DNA of 64,000 nucleotides from Bdellovibrionales bacterium GWB1_55_8 (GTDB taxonomy: Bacteria > Bdellovibrionota > UBA1018). Of the stretch, positions 36,401 through 43,382 are shown piece by piece. The notes under the pieces are model-generated. The model was not told the origin of the DNA and did no database searches. It worked only from the letters and a program-made list of their open reading frames with translations. The number at the start of each line of letters is the position of its first letter. The stretch's first letter is position 1. The stretch spans positions 1 through 64,000 of the forward strand of contig MEPR01000052.1 in assembly GCA_001769835.1 (NCBI GenBank), in the 5' to 3' direction. Position numbers and translations under genes: made by a program.

Positions 36401-38331
36401 GTCAACCCCTTAGAGATTAGGAAATGCAGAAGAATCGCCGCGCCTGAGCCAATGGCGAAAAGCAGGTACCACTGAACGTCACCGTTCTGTATCAGTTGCA
36501 GAAATTTTGCTGGTGCGCTGACGGTTTTAGCAAGCCCATGGAGCAGAGCAGCTGAAAGTCCCGCATCCGCACGGCTTACGGTGTCAGCGACCTTTTTTAT
36601 GGAAAACGTGAGGCCCCGCGCCATACCACTATCCCAGACAACACTTTCTACAAGCCAGTGCATCCAGAGCCCCGCCTTCCGAGTACCCCGGAAACCACTT
36701 GTTGCCACCTCGTCGAGACGAAAACCGGAAGAAATGAAATTGGAACCGCGGGGAAAAACTTCGCGCAACGCCAACCAAAGATCTCTTTTCCGACCCACCA
36801 TCCAGTAGGCCAACCCGAAAGAAAGAAGCTGAAGTCCCGCATAGGCCCAAGTCAGCGTTAACGGTCCTTCGGGCGTGCTGCTTGAAATCAAAAACAGAGA
36901 ATTCAGAAGAGAGGGCGCGAACGACTCATCGACGCCAAAAAAGCCTGCCGTGATCGTGCCGGTCCAGACGAAGGCAAGGGACAGCGCGCCTATCAGCACG
37001 AGGCAAAGCACGTGGTACCAAGAAACCCGGGAAACCGGGCGCGTTTTGAGAGTCCCCCATGCGAGACTCCAGCCATTCAGTGAAAACAGAAAATACATCA
37101 GAATGGGTACCGCCGCCCATCCCGACGAAAGAGCGCCCGAGGTGATCCACTGAAGAATCCCGACCGCAGAAACAAAACCAGCGAGTCCGGTGCCCGCCGC
37201 CACCCCGAGAAAAGCGAGGAACCTCAGCCACCCTGGGGCCATACCCCCGGCCACCGCTTCCTTTTTTCCTAGCACATTCATTGTCGCCGCGAGGATCAAG
37301 CCACCAAGCAACAGACCAATCAGGAATCCAAGCGCGCCCGGAGCTCCTGAAAAAAACAGGATCGAGAATGCCGTGGCGAAGCCCGCTGAGATCCAGCAGG
37401 CAAGCGACTGGCGCCAAGTGGGCTGAAGCAGGCCGATAGCGCTCGTGATTATAGCTGAAAACAGAGCTATCCAGCCGAACACGGTGAATGCATTGAACTG
37501 GCGGAGATGCGGCTCCAGCCTGATGAGAAGCGCAAACGCGGCGAAGCCCGGACCAAGCTGATTCAAGAACACTCGCTTCAGAACGGAACCCGACGAGGAC
37601 GACGTAACCCAGGTGACGAAAGGAAAACTCTGCAGCTGAATGAACAGACCCGCGAAAAGAAGAGCCGTCCCCATTTCATCATGACTATGGATGTTTCTGG
37701 CCCACTCCGAATCCGCCCCCCACAGCAAAGGAGTCCGTGCGGCCGCGAGAATGCCGGCGCCCACACAAATGAGAATGATACCCCACCACTTCGCCCACGC
37801 GTAACGGGTCGCGGAAATGGCCTCTTCGTCGCTTTCGCCCCACTTATCGCCCAGAGCGAGAAAACCGCCCAATGCCGTAATACTGATGCCGATCACTGAC
37901 AGCCAAGGCGTAAGCGCCAGCCACGCCAGCGCTATTCCGGCGCAATTCATCGATATGGCCGCAACAACCCGCTCCCGCCGACAATCAGCACCGGGCGCTC
38001 GCGTAAGCGTATCCAACATCATAAAACCGGAAAGAATCGAGATCAACGCAATCGCAACCAGCCCAAGCGCATCCTGATAAATGCCTACCGTGACGGCTCC
38101 CGGCTCATTGTAAGGAAGGATCCAGCCGCGGGAAAATATCTTCGAAAGCTCACCCTCTGCAATCAGCTCATTCCAGCCGTAAACCGCGGAGGCAAACAGA
38201 ACAGTCAGACCGAAGCCCGTCATCCAGCCAAATTGCCGTGGAAAGCGCCGGCCCCAGATGAGGTTAAGGAGGCCGGAGGCGAGAAGAAACAGTACGGCGC
38301 TAAATAACAGGACAGGCGTTTCGATCATCAT
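36397..38331 (-). CDS. Highly divergent NuoL paralogue
   Basis: 644 residues, near the usual NuoL length, and the most diverged member of the set. The strictly conserved core around the proton Lys is replaced: FIQLQSFPFVTWVTSSSSGS stands where NuoL1 has [20 protein letters not shown], putting Gln232 in place of Lys244. The Glu-bearing FLGWEGVGLCSY becomes VIGISITALGGF, with no acid. The C-terminal lateral amphipathic helix and final membrane helix (WYLLFAIGSGAAILLHFL) are retained. Identification rests on position between NuoK and NuoM paralogues, size and C-terminal layout. Coupled to both neighbours by 4-nt overlaps. Confidence 0.78.
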   Translation of the reverse strand: MMIETPVLLFSAVLFLLASGLLNLIWGRRFPRQFGWMTGFGLTVLFASAVYGWNELIAEGELSKIFSRGWILPYNEPGAVTVGIYQDALGLVAIALISILSGFMMLDTLTRAPGADCRRERVVAAISMNCAGIALAWLALTPWLSVIGISITALGGFLALGDKWGESDEEAISATRYAWAKWWGIILICVGAGILAAARTPLLWGADSEWARNIHSHDEMGTALLFAGLFIQLQSFPFVTWVTSSSSGSVLKRVFLNQLGPGFAAFALLIRLEPHLRQFNAFTVFGWIALFSAIITSAIGLLQPTWRQSLACWISAGFATAFSILFFSGAPGALGFLIGLLLGGLILAATMNVLGKKEAVAGGMAPGWLRFLAFLGVAAGTGLAGFVSAVGILQWITSGALSSGWAAVPILMYFLFSLNGWSLAWGTLKTRPVSRVSWYHVLCLVLIGALSLAFVWTGTITAGFFGVDESFAPSLLNSLFLISSSTPEGPLTLTWAYAGLQLLSFGLAYWMVGRKRDLWLALREVFPRGSNFISSGFRLDEVATSGFRGTRKAGLWMHWLVESVVWDSGMARGLTFSIKKVADTVSRADAGLSAALLHGLAKTVSAPAKFLQLIQNGDVQWYLLFAIGSGAAILLHFLISKGLT

Positions 38332-38618
38332 CGCTTCAACGTCCTCAACTCATCCATGTCGATCTGACCCCGAAGATAAAACCGCCGGATTGCAAGCGCA
38401 TAGCCTGCTGCAAGCTGCGCAACGGCTCCTAGCACGATAAAAAATCCGAACAGATGCCCCTCTGGTCTGGCGCCCGATGAAATTCCGGAAAGGACGAACA
38501 TCATCGTGGCTCCAAGTATCAGCAACTGAACGCCGACGAGAATTCCAAGAAGAGTTCTTCTCAATACGATACAGGCCAAACCCAACCCGCCCAGGAGTCC
38601 GGAAACCAGTAATATCAT
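38328..38618 (-). CDS. Divergent NuoK paralogue with both Glu replaced by Gln
   Basis: 96 residues, three membrane helices. Aligned to NuoK1, the first membrane Glu (CIELMLNAVNL) is Gln31 (GVQLLILGATM) and the second (AAAESAVGLAL) is Gln68 (AVAQLAAGYAL). Both changes are isosteric and uncharged, so packing can be kept while proton transfer is lost. It overlaps J and L paralogues by 4 nt each. Confidence 0.88.
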   Translation of the reverse strand: MILLVSGLLGGLGLACIVLRRTLLGILVGVQLLILGATMMFVLSGISSGARPEGHLFGFFIVLGAVAQLAAGYALAIRRFYLRGQIDMDELRTLKR

Positions 38619-39136
38619 TTATGCCGATCCTTTCGCCGCGCAACGGAGAGCAGCTTGTCTGGACGAGCAATCACGCCCCCGCCAACCAGAGCCAGAAACA
38701 GCGTAAGAGCGAGGATCTCCAAAGAGAGGAAATGTTCCTCCACTAAAAGGGTTCCGAGCGATGCCAGATCATTTCCCCTCGAAGGGGGTCCGAGAAGTTC
38801 GTTCGGGACCGCAGGGCTCCCGATCCAAACGGCACAGGGAAGCACGACGGCCGCAAAAAGCGCACCTATCACAAACAGGCCGCTGCGCCGCACAGGTTGC
38901 TTCGGAACAGGGGAGAGCTCCCCGAACATGACCGCAAAAAACACAAAAGAAAGAGCGACAAGCGTGGACACGATCCATTGAACGATGGCGAGAAGCTCGG
39001 CACCCAGGGTGATGTACATTCCCCCAGCAGCCAAACCGGCCGCCCATAGGGCAAGAATAACCAACCTGAAATTGGAAGCGAACGTCGCGGTGAGCGCGGC
39101 TGCCACTGTCGCTGCGGCAAAGAGCCAGTGAATCAT
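38615..39136 (-). CDS. Divergent NuoJ paralogue
   Basis: 173 residues from the ATG at 39136, which overlaps the NuoI paralogue stop by 4 nt (ATGA). Five membrane helices. The conserved YAGAIMVLFVF of the third helix in NuoJ1 is replaced by QWIVSTLVALSFV, so the Tyr/Gly pi-bulge element is absent. The C-terminal tail is basic. Recognised by position, size and hydropathy more than by sequence. Confidence 0.78.
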   Translation of the reverse strand: MIHWLFAAATVAAALTATFASNFRLVILALWAAGLAAGGMYITLGAELLAIVQWIVSTLVALSFVFFAVMFGELSPVPKQPVRRSGLFVIGALFAAVVLPCAVWIGSPAVPNELLGPPSRGNDLASLGTLLVEEHFLSLEILALTLFLALVGGGVIARPDKLLSVARRKDRHK

Positions 39137-39669
39137 GAACGCACCCCGTCTTCCTCTTCGATCTGCCGTCTCATTGCCGCCCATTTTTTTCGTTGTTCAG
39201 GGCTTACCCAACCGCGTCCGAAACGAGTCACCATCTCATTGTTTGAATAGGAAGCACCTTCAAACTCGCGCGTGTGGCGCAAGGAGTTCGGGCCACAAAC
39301 CTCAACGCAAATACCGCAAAAGACGCATTTCGAAAAATCGACGTCGAATACGGAGATCCATATCTTGGATTCGTCGGCAGCGGGTTCTGCTTCGATCCGG
39401 ATGCATCGTGCCGGACAGATTTTCTCGCATTCGCGACAACCCGAGCAGCGGTCAATATCGTTAAAAAGAAAGCCTCTGGATTTCGCGGGAAGATCGTCGG
39501 GCGTTTTCGAGGAAATCGGATCCGGATAAAGTTCGGTGACCTCACGATGGAGATCGCCCGATCCGAAGAGATAAGGAACCGCGGTAAGACAGGAACCCCA
39601 GACGGACCGAAGGGCCCAGAGCACATCCTTGAGATACGCGACCAGCGTTGAAAAAACCGAACCCCTCAT
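39133..39669 (-). CDS. NuoI-like ferredoxin subunit of the second complex
   Basis: 178 residues from the ATG at 39669 (MRGSVFST), which overlaps the NuoH paralogue stop by 4 nt; a GTG five codons earlier is less likely. Two intact [4Fe-4S] motifs are seen: CSGCRECEKICP and CVFCGICVEVCGP, the second with Gly-Pro in place of the usual Pro. There is a longer C-terminal basic/acidic tail than in NuoI1. Electron transfer through N6a/N6b-type clusters thus appears possible although the pumping subunits are altered. Confidence 0.9.
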   Translation of the reverse strand: MRGSVFSTLVAYLKDVLWALRSVWGSCLTAVPYLFGSGDLHREVTELYPDPISSKTPDDLPAKSRGFLFNDIDRCSGCRECEKICPARCIRIEAEPAADESKIWISVFDVDFSKCVFCGICVEVCGPNSLRHTREFEGASYSNNEMVTRFGRGWVSPEQRKKWAAMRRQIEEEDGVRS

Positions 39670-40733
39670 TGGAAGTACCCCCACGCCACCACAACGCTAG
39701 CGCCAATCAAGGCCAGCAGGGCAAAGGGACTGAGGACAGTCCAGGCGAAGTCCGTCACCTGATCCACCCGCGTGCGCGGGTTCACCCTGGCGGCCCAGAT
39801 CACAAGAATCATCAGGAGGAGGGTTTTTAGCAACAACCAGAGCAGCTCCAGGGTCTGCAAAAGACGCAGATAGCCCTGCTCTCGAAGGTAATCCGAGCCG
39901 CCGAACGGAAGCGACCATGCCCCCAGAAAAATCGTGACGGCGATCACGGACCAGAGAAAGAATCCGTAAAAACGTCCGAGTCGAAACAGGATGTATCGAC
40001 GTCCCCAGAGTCCGGAGGATACGCCACCATGCGTATCCGTCGATGAAAATGGGGCATCCATGGGCGGGATACCGAGAGTCACCAGCCCGCTCACCACAAA
40101 AACGGCGAAGGCCAGGAACTGAAAAGGGTTCGCGAACGCTGTCCACTGAAGAGGGGAGGTGCCTTGGGCGGCAGCAAGAAGGCTCCAACGGAATCCTCCT
40201 GCCGCAACACCGGAGCAAAGAAGCGCGATGAGCGCCGGGAAAGCTCCGGCCAATGTCTGGGCCGCCACACGAATTCCACCGAACCAACCGGGAACCCCGC
40301 TTTGGCTGAACCCCAGGAGCATCGTTCCAAGCGCAAGGACCAATGCAGACCAGAAAGGAAGAAACGCGCTCATATCGGTGTCCACCAAAAGAACGGCGGA
40401 GCCGAGCGGAAGAACCGCGACTGTGGAATAGAGCGCCATCGTATGCACGGAGAGCCATGCAGCCTCGCGCCAGGATACCGGGTCGCGGGGCTGTTTCTGC
40501 AGAAGCTTCAGGCCATCCACGAGGGGCTGAAAGATTCCAGCCGGACCCGCTTGGTTCGGTCCGACGCGAGCCTGAAAATCAGCTGTCAGTTTTCGATCGA
40601 GGTAAGAGATCAAAGCCGCGCATGGCACAACAATGAAAATATAAATTACAATCAGACTCAGCGCCGCCAGAACCCAGGCCGGAGCTGAGTCGAGTATTCC
40701 GATCCCCTCGATCCAGGGAGACATCCAGCTCAT
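39666..40733 (-). CDS. Divergent NuoH paralogue lacking the quinone-chamber Glu chain
   Basis: 355 residues, eight membrane helices. Markers such as VGPNQAGPAGIFQPLVDGLK and IPPMDAPFSS show its ancestry. Glu161 of NuoH1 (ISYELSMG) is Ala164 (LAGAFPAL). The chain ETNRLPFDLPEGEPE is reduced to GIPPMDAPFSSTDTH, leaving only Asp226 and Asp233. Linkage between quinone reduction and proton movement should be lost. Overlaps the NuoD and NuoI paralogues by 4 nt. Confidence 0.88.
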   Translation of the reverse strand: MSWMSPWIEGIGILDSAPAWVLAALSLIVIYIFIVVPCAALISYLDRKLTADFQARVGPNQAGPAGIFQPLVDGLKLLQKQPRDPVSWREAAWLSVHTMALYSTVAVLPLGSAVLLVDTDMSAFLPFWSALVLALGTMLLGFSQSGVPGWFGGIRVAAQTLAGAFPALIALLCSGVAAGGFRWSLLAAAQGTSPLQWTAFANPFQFLAFAVFVVSGLVTLGIPPMDAPFSSTDTHGGVSSGLWGRRYILFRLGRFYGFFLWSVIAVTIFLGAWSLPFGGSDYLREQGYLRLLQTLELLWLLLKTLLLMILVIWAARVNPRTRVDQVTDFAWTVLSPFALLALIGASVVVAWGYFQ

Positions 40734-41884
40734 CTGTCGGCCTCCGAAATCCCCGGGTCGAGCGTGGCAAGCAGTACGGGCAAGTCTTCAAGACGGATAC
40801 CTTTCACCAATTCCGGGATGGCTGAAAAATGCGCCAAGGAAGGTGGCCGAAATTGAATCCTGGTCGGACTGGGACCTCCGTCCGAAACGACATGACACCC
40901 CAACAGCCCTCTTGAGGTTTCCACTCGTGAGTAAGCCTCTCCCGAAGGAATAATCGCTTTCTCGCCCCATCCGAAGTAATTGAATTCACCGCTGGGAATT
41001 CCTTCGGCGGCTTGCTTCAGGAGATCAACACTGGTCGAGATCTCCCGGAGCCTCAGCAGAAAACGATCGTTGGCATCGCCAACAGAGGCTCCCTCATCAC
41101 GCTCTATTCCGCCGGCCGAAGGTACCGCGAAATCAAAGAGATCATAGCCCGAGTAGGGATGCGCCTTTCGTACATCAAAGGCGTGTCCGGAGGCGCGTCC
41201 ATTCGGTCCCGTGACACCCAACGCAGCGGCGCGATCAGCTGAAAGCACCCCGAGCCCCTGCGTCCGCTTCAAAAACGCATGATTGTAGGTGAACAGGTCA
41301 TTATATTCCTTCAACCGGACACGGAACAGTTCACAGACCTCTAGAACACGCTCGACGAAGCCGTCAGTGATGTCTGTTTGAATTCCTCCGAACCGTAGAT
41401 AATTCAAAGTATATCGCGCGCCGGTGGCAAGCTCGAAGAGATCAAGTACCCGCTCCCGGTCGCGAAGCACGTAGTGAATGATTGTTTCCGCATTCATTGC
41501 CTTCGCGACACGAACGATATAGCCGAGATGCGCCGAAATTCGGCCCAGCTCGGACAGAAGGACTCTTACGTATTGACCCCGGCGTGGCACCTCGATCCGA
41601 GCTATTTCTTCGACCGCGAGGCAGACAGCGAGCTCTCCAAAAATGGACCCATCGGTATCGAGGTAATCGGAATACGCCACGACCGCCCGCCAGGGTTGCT
41701 GCTCAAACGCCTTTTCCAGGCCTCGATGCAGAAAGCCTGTTTCATACGCAGCTGACACCACTACCTCTCCATCAAGAGATAATCGAAGCTTCATCGGACC
41801 GGGCAATGCTGCGTCGTAGGGACCGATTTCCCACGTTGCAAGATCCGTTTTCAGGCACTCCTCAAGTGGATGCTGGATCGACAC
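40730..41884 (-). CDS. Divergent NuoD paralogue lacking quinone ligands
   Basis: About 384 residues. I prefer the GTG at 41884 because GGGGAGG lies 9 nt upstream; ATG 41893 and TTG 41902 are in frame. The 49-kDa fold is clear (AYETGFLHRGLEKAFEQ, ELGRISAHLGY, IPSGEAYSRVETSRGLLGCHVVSDG). The quinone His pair of GPNHPAMHG becomes GPYDAALPG, and the Tyr of TDRMNYVS becomes Thr (SDYLDTDGS). Quinone as substrate is therefore doubtful. The C-terminus keeps the usual terminal DPGISEADR, like the DIVLGEIDR-type ending. Confidence 0.9.
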   Translation of the reverse strand: MSIQHPLEECLKTDLATWEIGPYDAALPGPMKLRLSLDGEVVVSAAYETGFLHRGLEKAFEQQPWRAVVAYSDYLDTDGSIFGELAVCLAVEEIARIEVPRRGQYVRVLLSELGRISAHLGYIVRVAKAMNAETIIHYVLRDRERVLDLFELATGARYTLNYLRFGGIQTDITDGFVERVLEVCELFRVRLKEYNDLFTYNHAFLKRTQGLGVLSADRAAALGVTGPNGRASGHAFDVRKAHPYSGYDLFDFAVPSAGGIERDEGASVGDANDRFLLRLREISTSVDLLKQAAEGIPSGEFNYFGWGEKAIIPSGEAYSRVETSRGLLGCHVVSDGGPSPTRIQFRPPSLAHFSAIPELVKGIRLEDLPVLLATLDPGISEADR

Positions 41885-41885
41885 G

Positions 41886-42377
41886 TCAGCCATCCTCCCC
41901 AAGCGGCACGCCTGCCGTGTAGTCCTTGCGGAGTGGAAAGCCGCCGAATCCTTTTTCCCCCGTCAATGCAGACATCATGCTCTTCTCGTTTGAGCTGAAA
42001 ACGATCCCGAAGAGATCAGAAATTTCCGACTCAAAGGGCGCGGCCGCTTCCCAGACCTCCTGAACGGAGAAGAACTCGACTCTATCCTGCTTGTTTGGAG
42101 GAACGTCCACTGAACAGCGAAGAACCAGCGTATGCCCGGAATTTCTGGAACGCAGGAAATAGCTGATCGCGAAGACGCGATCGAGCTGCGCGACCGAAAC
42201 GTTCTCCAGCCAGTCGAAATCAAAGTTCGGGTCGTCCTTGAGAAATCGACCGATTTCGATGACTTTTCCGCCCTCAATCCAGATAGACGCGGTCTGCGAC
42301 CGCCCGAAACGCACGCGTTCCAGAACCCATCCTTCCGGGAGCTTATTAATCTTGGCGAAGAGCGCGTTTGTTTCCAC
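41886..42377 (-). CDS. NuoC-like subunit of the second complex
   Basis: 163 residues, GTG start. It has the 30-kDa subunit markers in weakened form: VWEAAAPFESEISDLFGI for the usual WPAAEWxERE..DMFG motif, and FPLRKDY near the C-terminus. It overlaps the NuoB paralogue by 32 nt, the longest overlap of the set. Not fused to NuoD, unlike the canonical cluster. Confidence 0.85.
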   Translation of the reverse strand: METNALFAKINKLPEGWVLERVRFGRSQTASIWIEGGKVIEIGRFLKDDPNFDFDWLENVSVAQLDRVFAISYFLRSRNSGHTLVLRCSVDVPPNKQDRVEFFSVQEVWEAAAPFESEISDLFGIVFSSNEKSMMSALTGEKGFGGFPLRKDYTAGVPLGEDG

Positions 42378-42816
42378 GAATCTTATCCTGCAAGGCTAAA
42401 AAACCATTCATGATCGCTTCCGGTCTCGGCGGACACCCCGGAACATATACATCCACCGGAAGCACCTGGTTCAAACCAGGCACGACGGAGTAACTCACCT
42501 CTGGGCCGAATGCGCCACCCGAGTTCGCACAAGCGCCTATGGACATCACATGTTTCGGCGCGAGCATGGAATCATAAAGTTGCTTCAGGTAAGGCGCTGC
42601 CTTCCGCGAAATCGGACCACTCACTATGAGCAGGTCCGATTGTTTCGGATCCGCCTGAAGGGCGCACCCATAACGTTCGAGATCATAACGGCACCCGATC
42701 GTGTTCAAAAGCTCATCCGCGCAGCATCCCGAGTTCACGGAAAGAAACCATAACGATTGGGACCGTGCCCAATTCAACACCCGGCCGACGGTGGAAAGAT
42801 AGAGCCCCCCGGTCAT
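42346..42816 (-). CDS. NuoB-like subunit of the second complex with intact N2 ligands
   Basis: 156 residues. All four cluster N2 cysteines are kept: Cys31-Cys32 (GCCADELL), Cys96 (GACANSGGA) and Cys128 (PGCPPRPE). The fold is standard ([10 protein letters not shown] ends as in NuoB1). Retention of the terminal cluster, with loss of quinone ligands in its partner NuoD-like protein, suggests a changed electron acceptor or a structural cluster. It overlaps NuoA and NuoC paralogues. Confidence 0.92.
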   Translation of the reverse strand: MTGGLYLSTVGRVLNWARSQSLWFLSVNSGCCADELLNTIGCRYDLERYGCALQADPKQSDLLIVSGPISRKAAPYLKQLYDSMLAPKHVMSIGACANSGGAFGPEVSYSVVPGLNQVLPVDVYVPGCPPRPEAIMNGFLALQDKIRGNKRALRQD

Positions 42817-43268
42817 TTGGAATCCTCCAACGTCTCCGCCTCGGGCTCGACCCGCAGAGAGCGCGCTTCACGTTCAAGGTCCTGTTGATAGGTTCGAAGC
42901 CAGCTCAAGTCACCCTTTCTTGCGGCATAAAGAAGGCCTAGTGCCGCGAGCCCGGAAATCACCAAAACCGAAATAAAGCCTCCTGCGAACCCGCCGCGAT
43001 CCGCATCGGCCAGAGTGCCCACACAAGGGATCAGGGCCAGCGCGAGCGCTATCAGGGTCAGTGAGGCGTTTGCCGCAAGAAAGAACCTGGCATTCACTTT
43101 CTTGTTCACGAAACCATCATCTGTGCGCGGACTGGATTCGGATTCCGAAGCCAAAACGCCGGATCTTTGCTTGAAAAAAGCGGATCCGATCCAAAGCGCG
43201 CAAGGAATGGCGAGCGCCAGGAACGCCGACAAAAACACCACGTAATAAACGTCCCAGCCGCTGGGCAT
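42813..43268 (-). CDS. Divergent NuoA paralogue
   Basis: 151 residues, three membrane helices plus a charged C-terminal extension of about 35 residues not seen in NuoA1. RFFLAANASLTLIALALALIP aligns with RFYLVAILFLLFDVEAIFF but the acidic pair is Ile73 and Leu75. The PYECG loop is absent; a Ser/Glu-rich loop (about 40-52) stands there. It is the first gene of the 25-gene leftward array, with a good ribosome site (AGGGAG) 4-5 nt before the ATG. Divergent from mfd with 114 bp between starts. Confidence 0.82.
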   Translation of the reverse strand: MPSGWDVYYVVFLSAFLALAIPCALWIGSAFFKQRSGVLASESESSPRTDDGFVNKKVNARFFLAANASLTLIALALALIPCVGTLADADRGGFAGGFISVLVISGLAALGLLYAARKGDLSWLRTYQQDLEREARSLRVEPEAETLEDSK

Positions 43269-43343
43269 CTTCTCCCTGTTCTCCGGTTGCCCGGGATGAG
43301 GCGCTTTCCACTAAATTAGAAGCTCGCGAAAAGATTACTGAAG

Positions 43344-43372
43344 TTGAAATTTAGTGTCAAGGTAAGTAGATT
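43344..43372 (+). promoter_or_regulatory. Promoter of mfd
   Basis: -35 TTGAAA (43344-43349), 17 nt spacer, -10 TAGATT (43367-43372). The ATG at 43383 follows after 10 nt, giving a leader of only about 4 nt. The TTG at 43344, in frame with mfd, is the -35 box and not a start codon. Confidence 0.6.
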
Positions 43373-43382
43373 CATCATTCAC

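Noticed and set aside
33415..43268. The second nuo set as a decaying pseudogene cluster
   Set aside because: All eleven frames are open, overlaps are exact and Fe-S cysteines are retained; substitutions are selective.
43344..43382. N-terminal extension of Mfd from TTG 43344
   Set aside because: The TTG coincides with the -35 box of a good promoter whose start point lies downstream; ATG 43383 is preferred.
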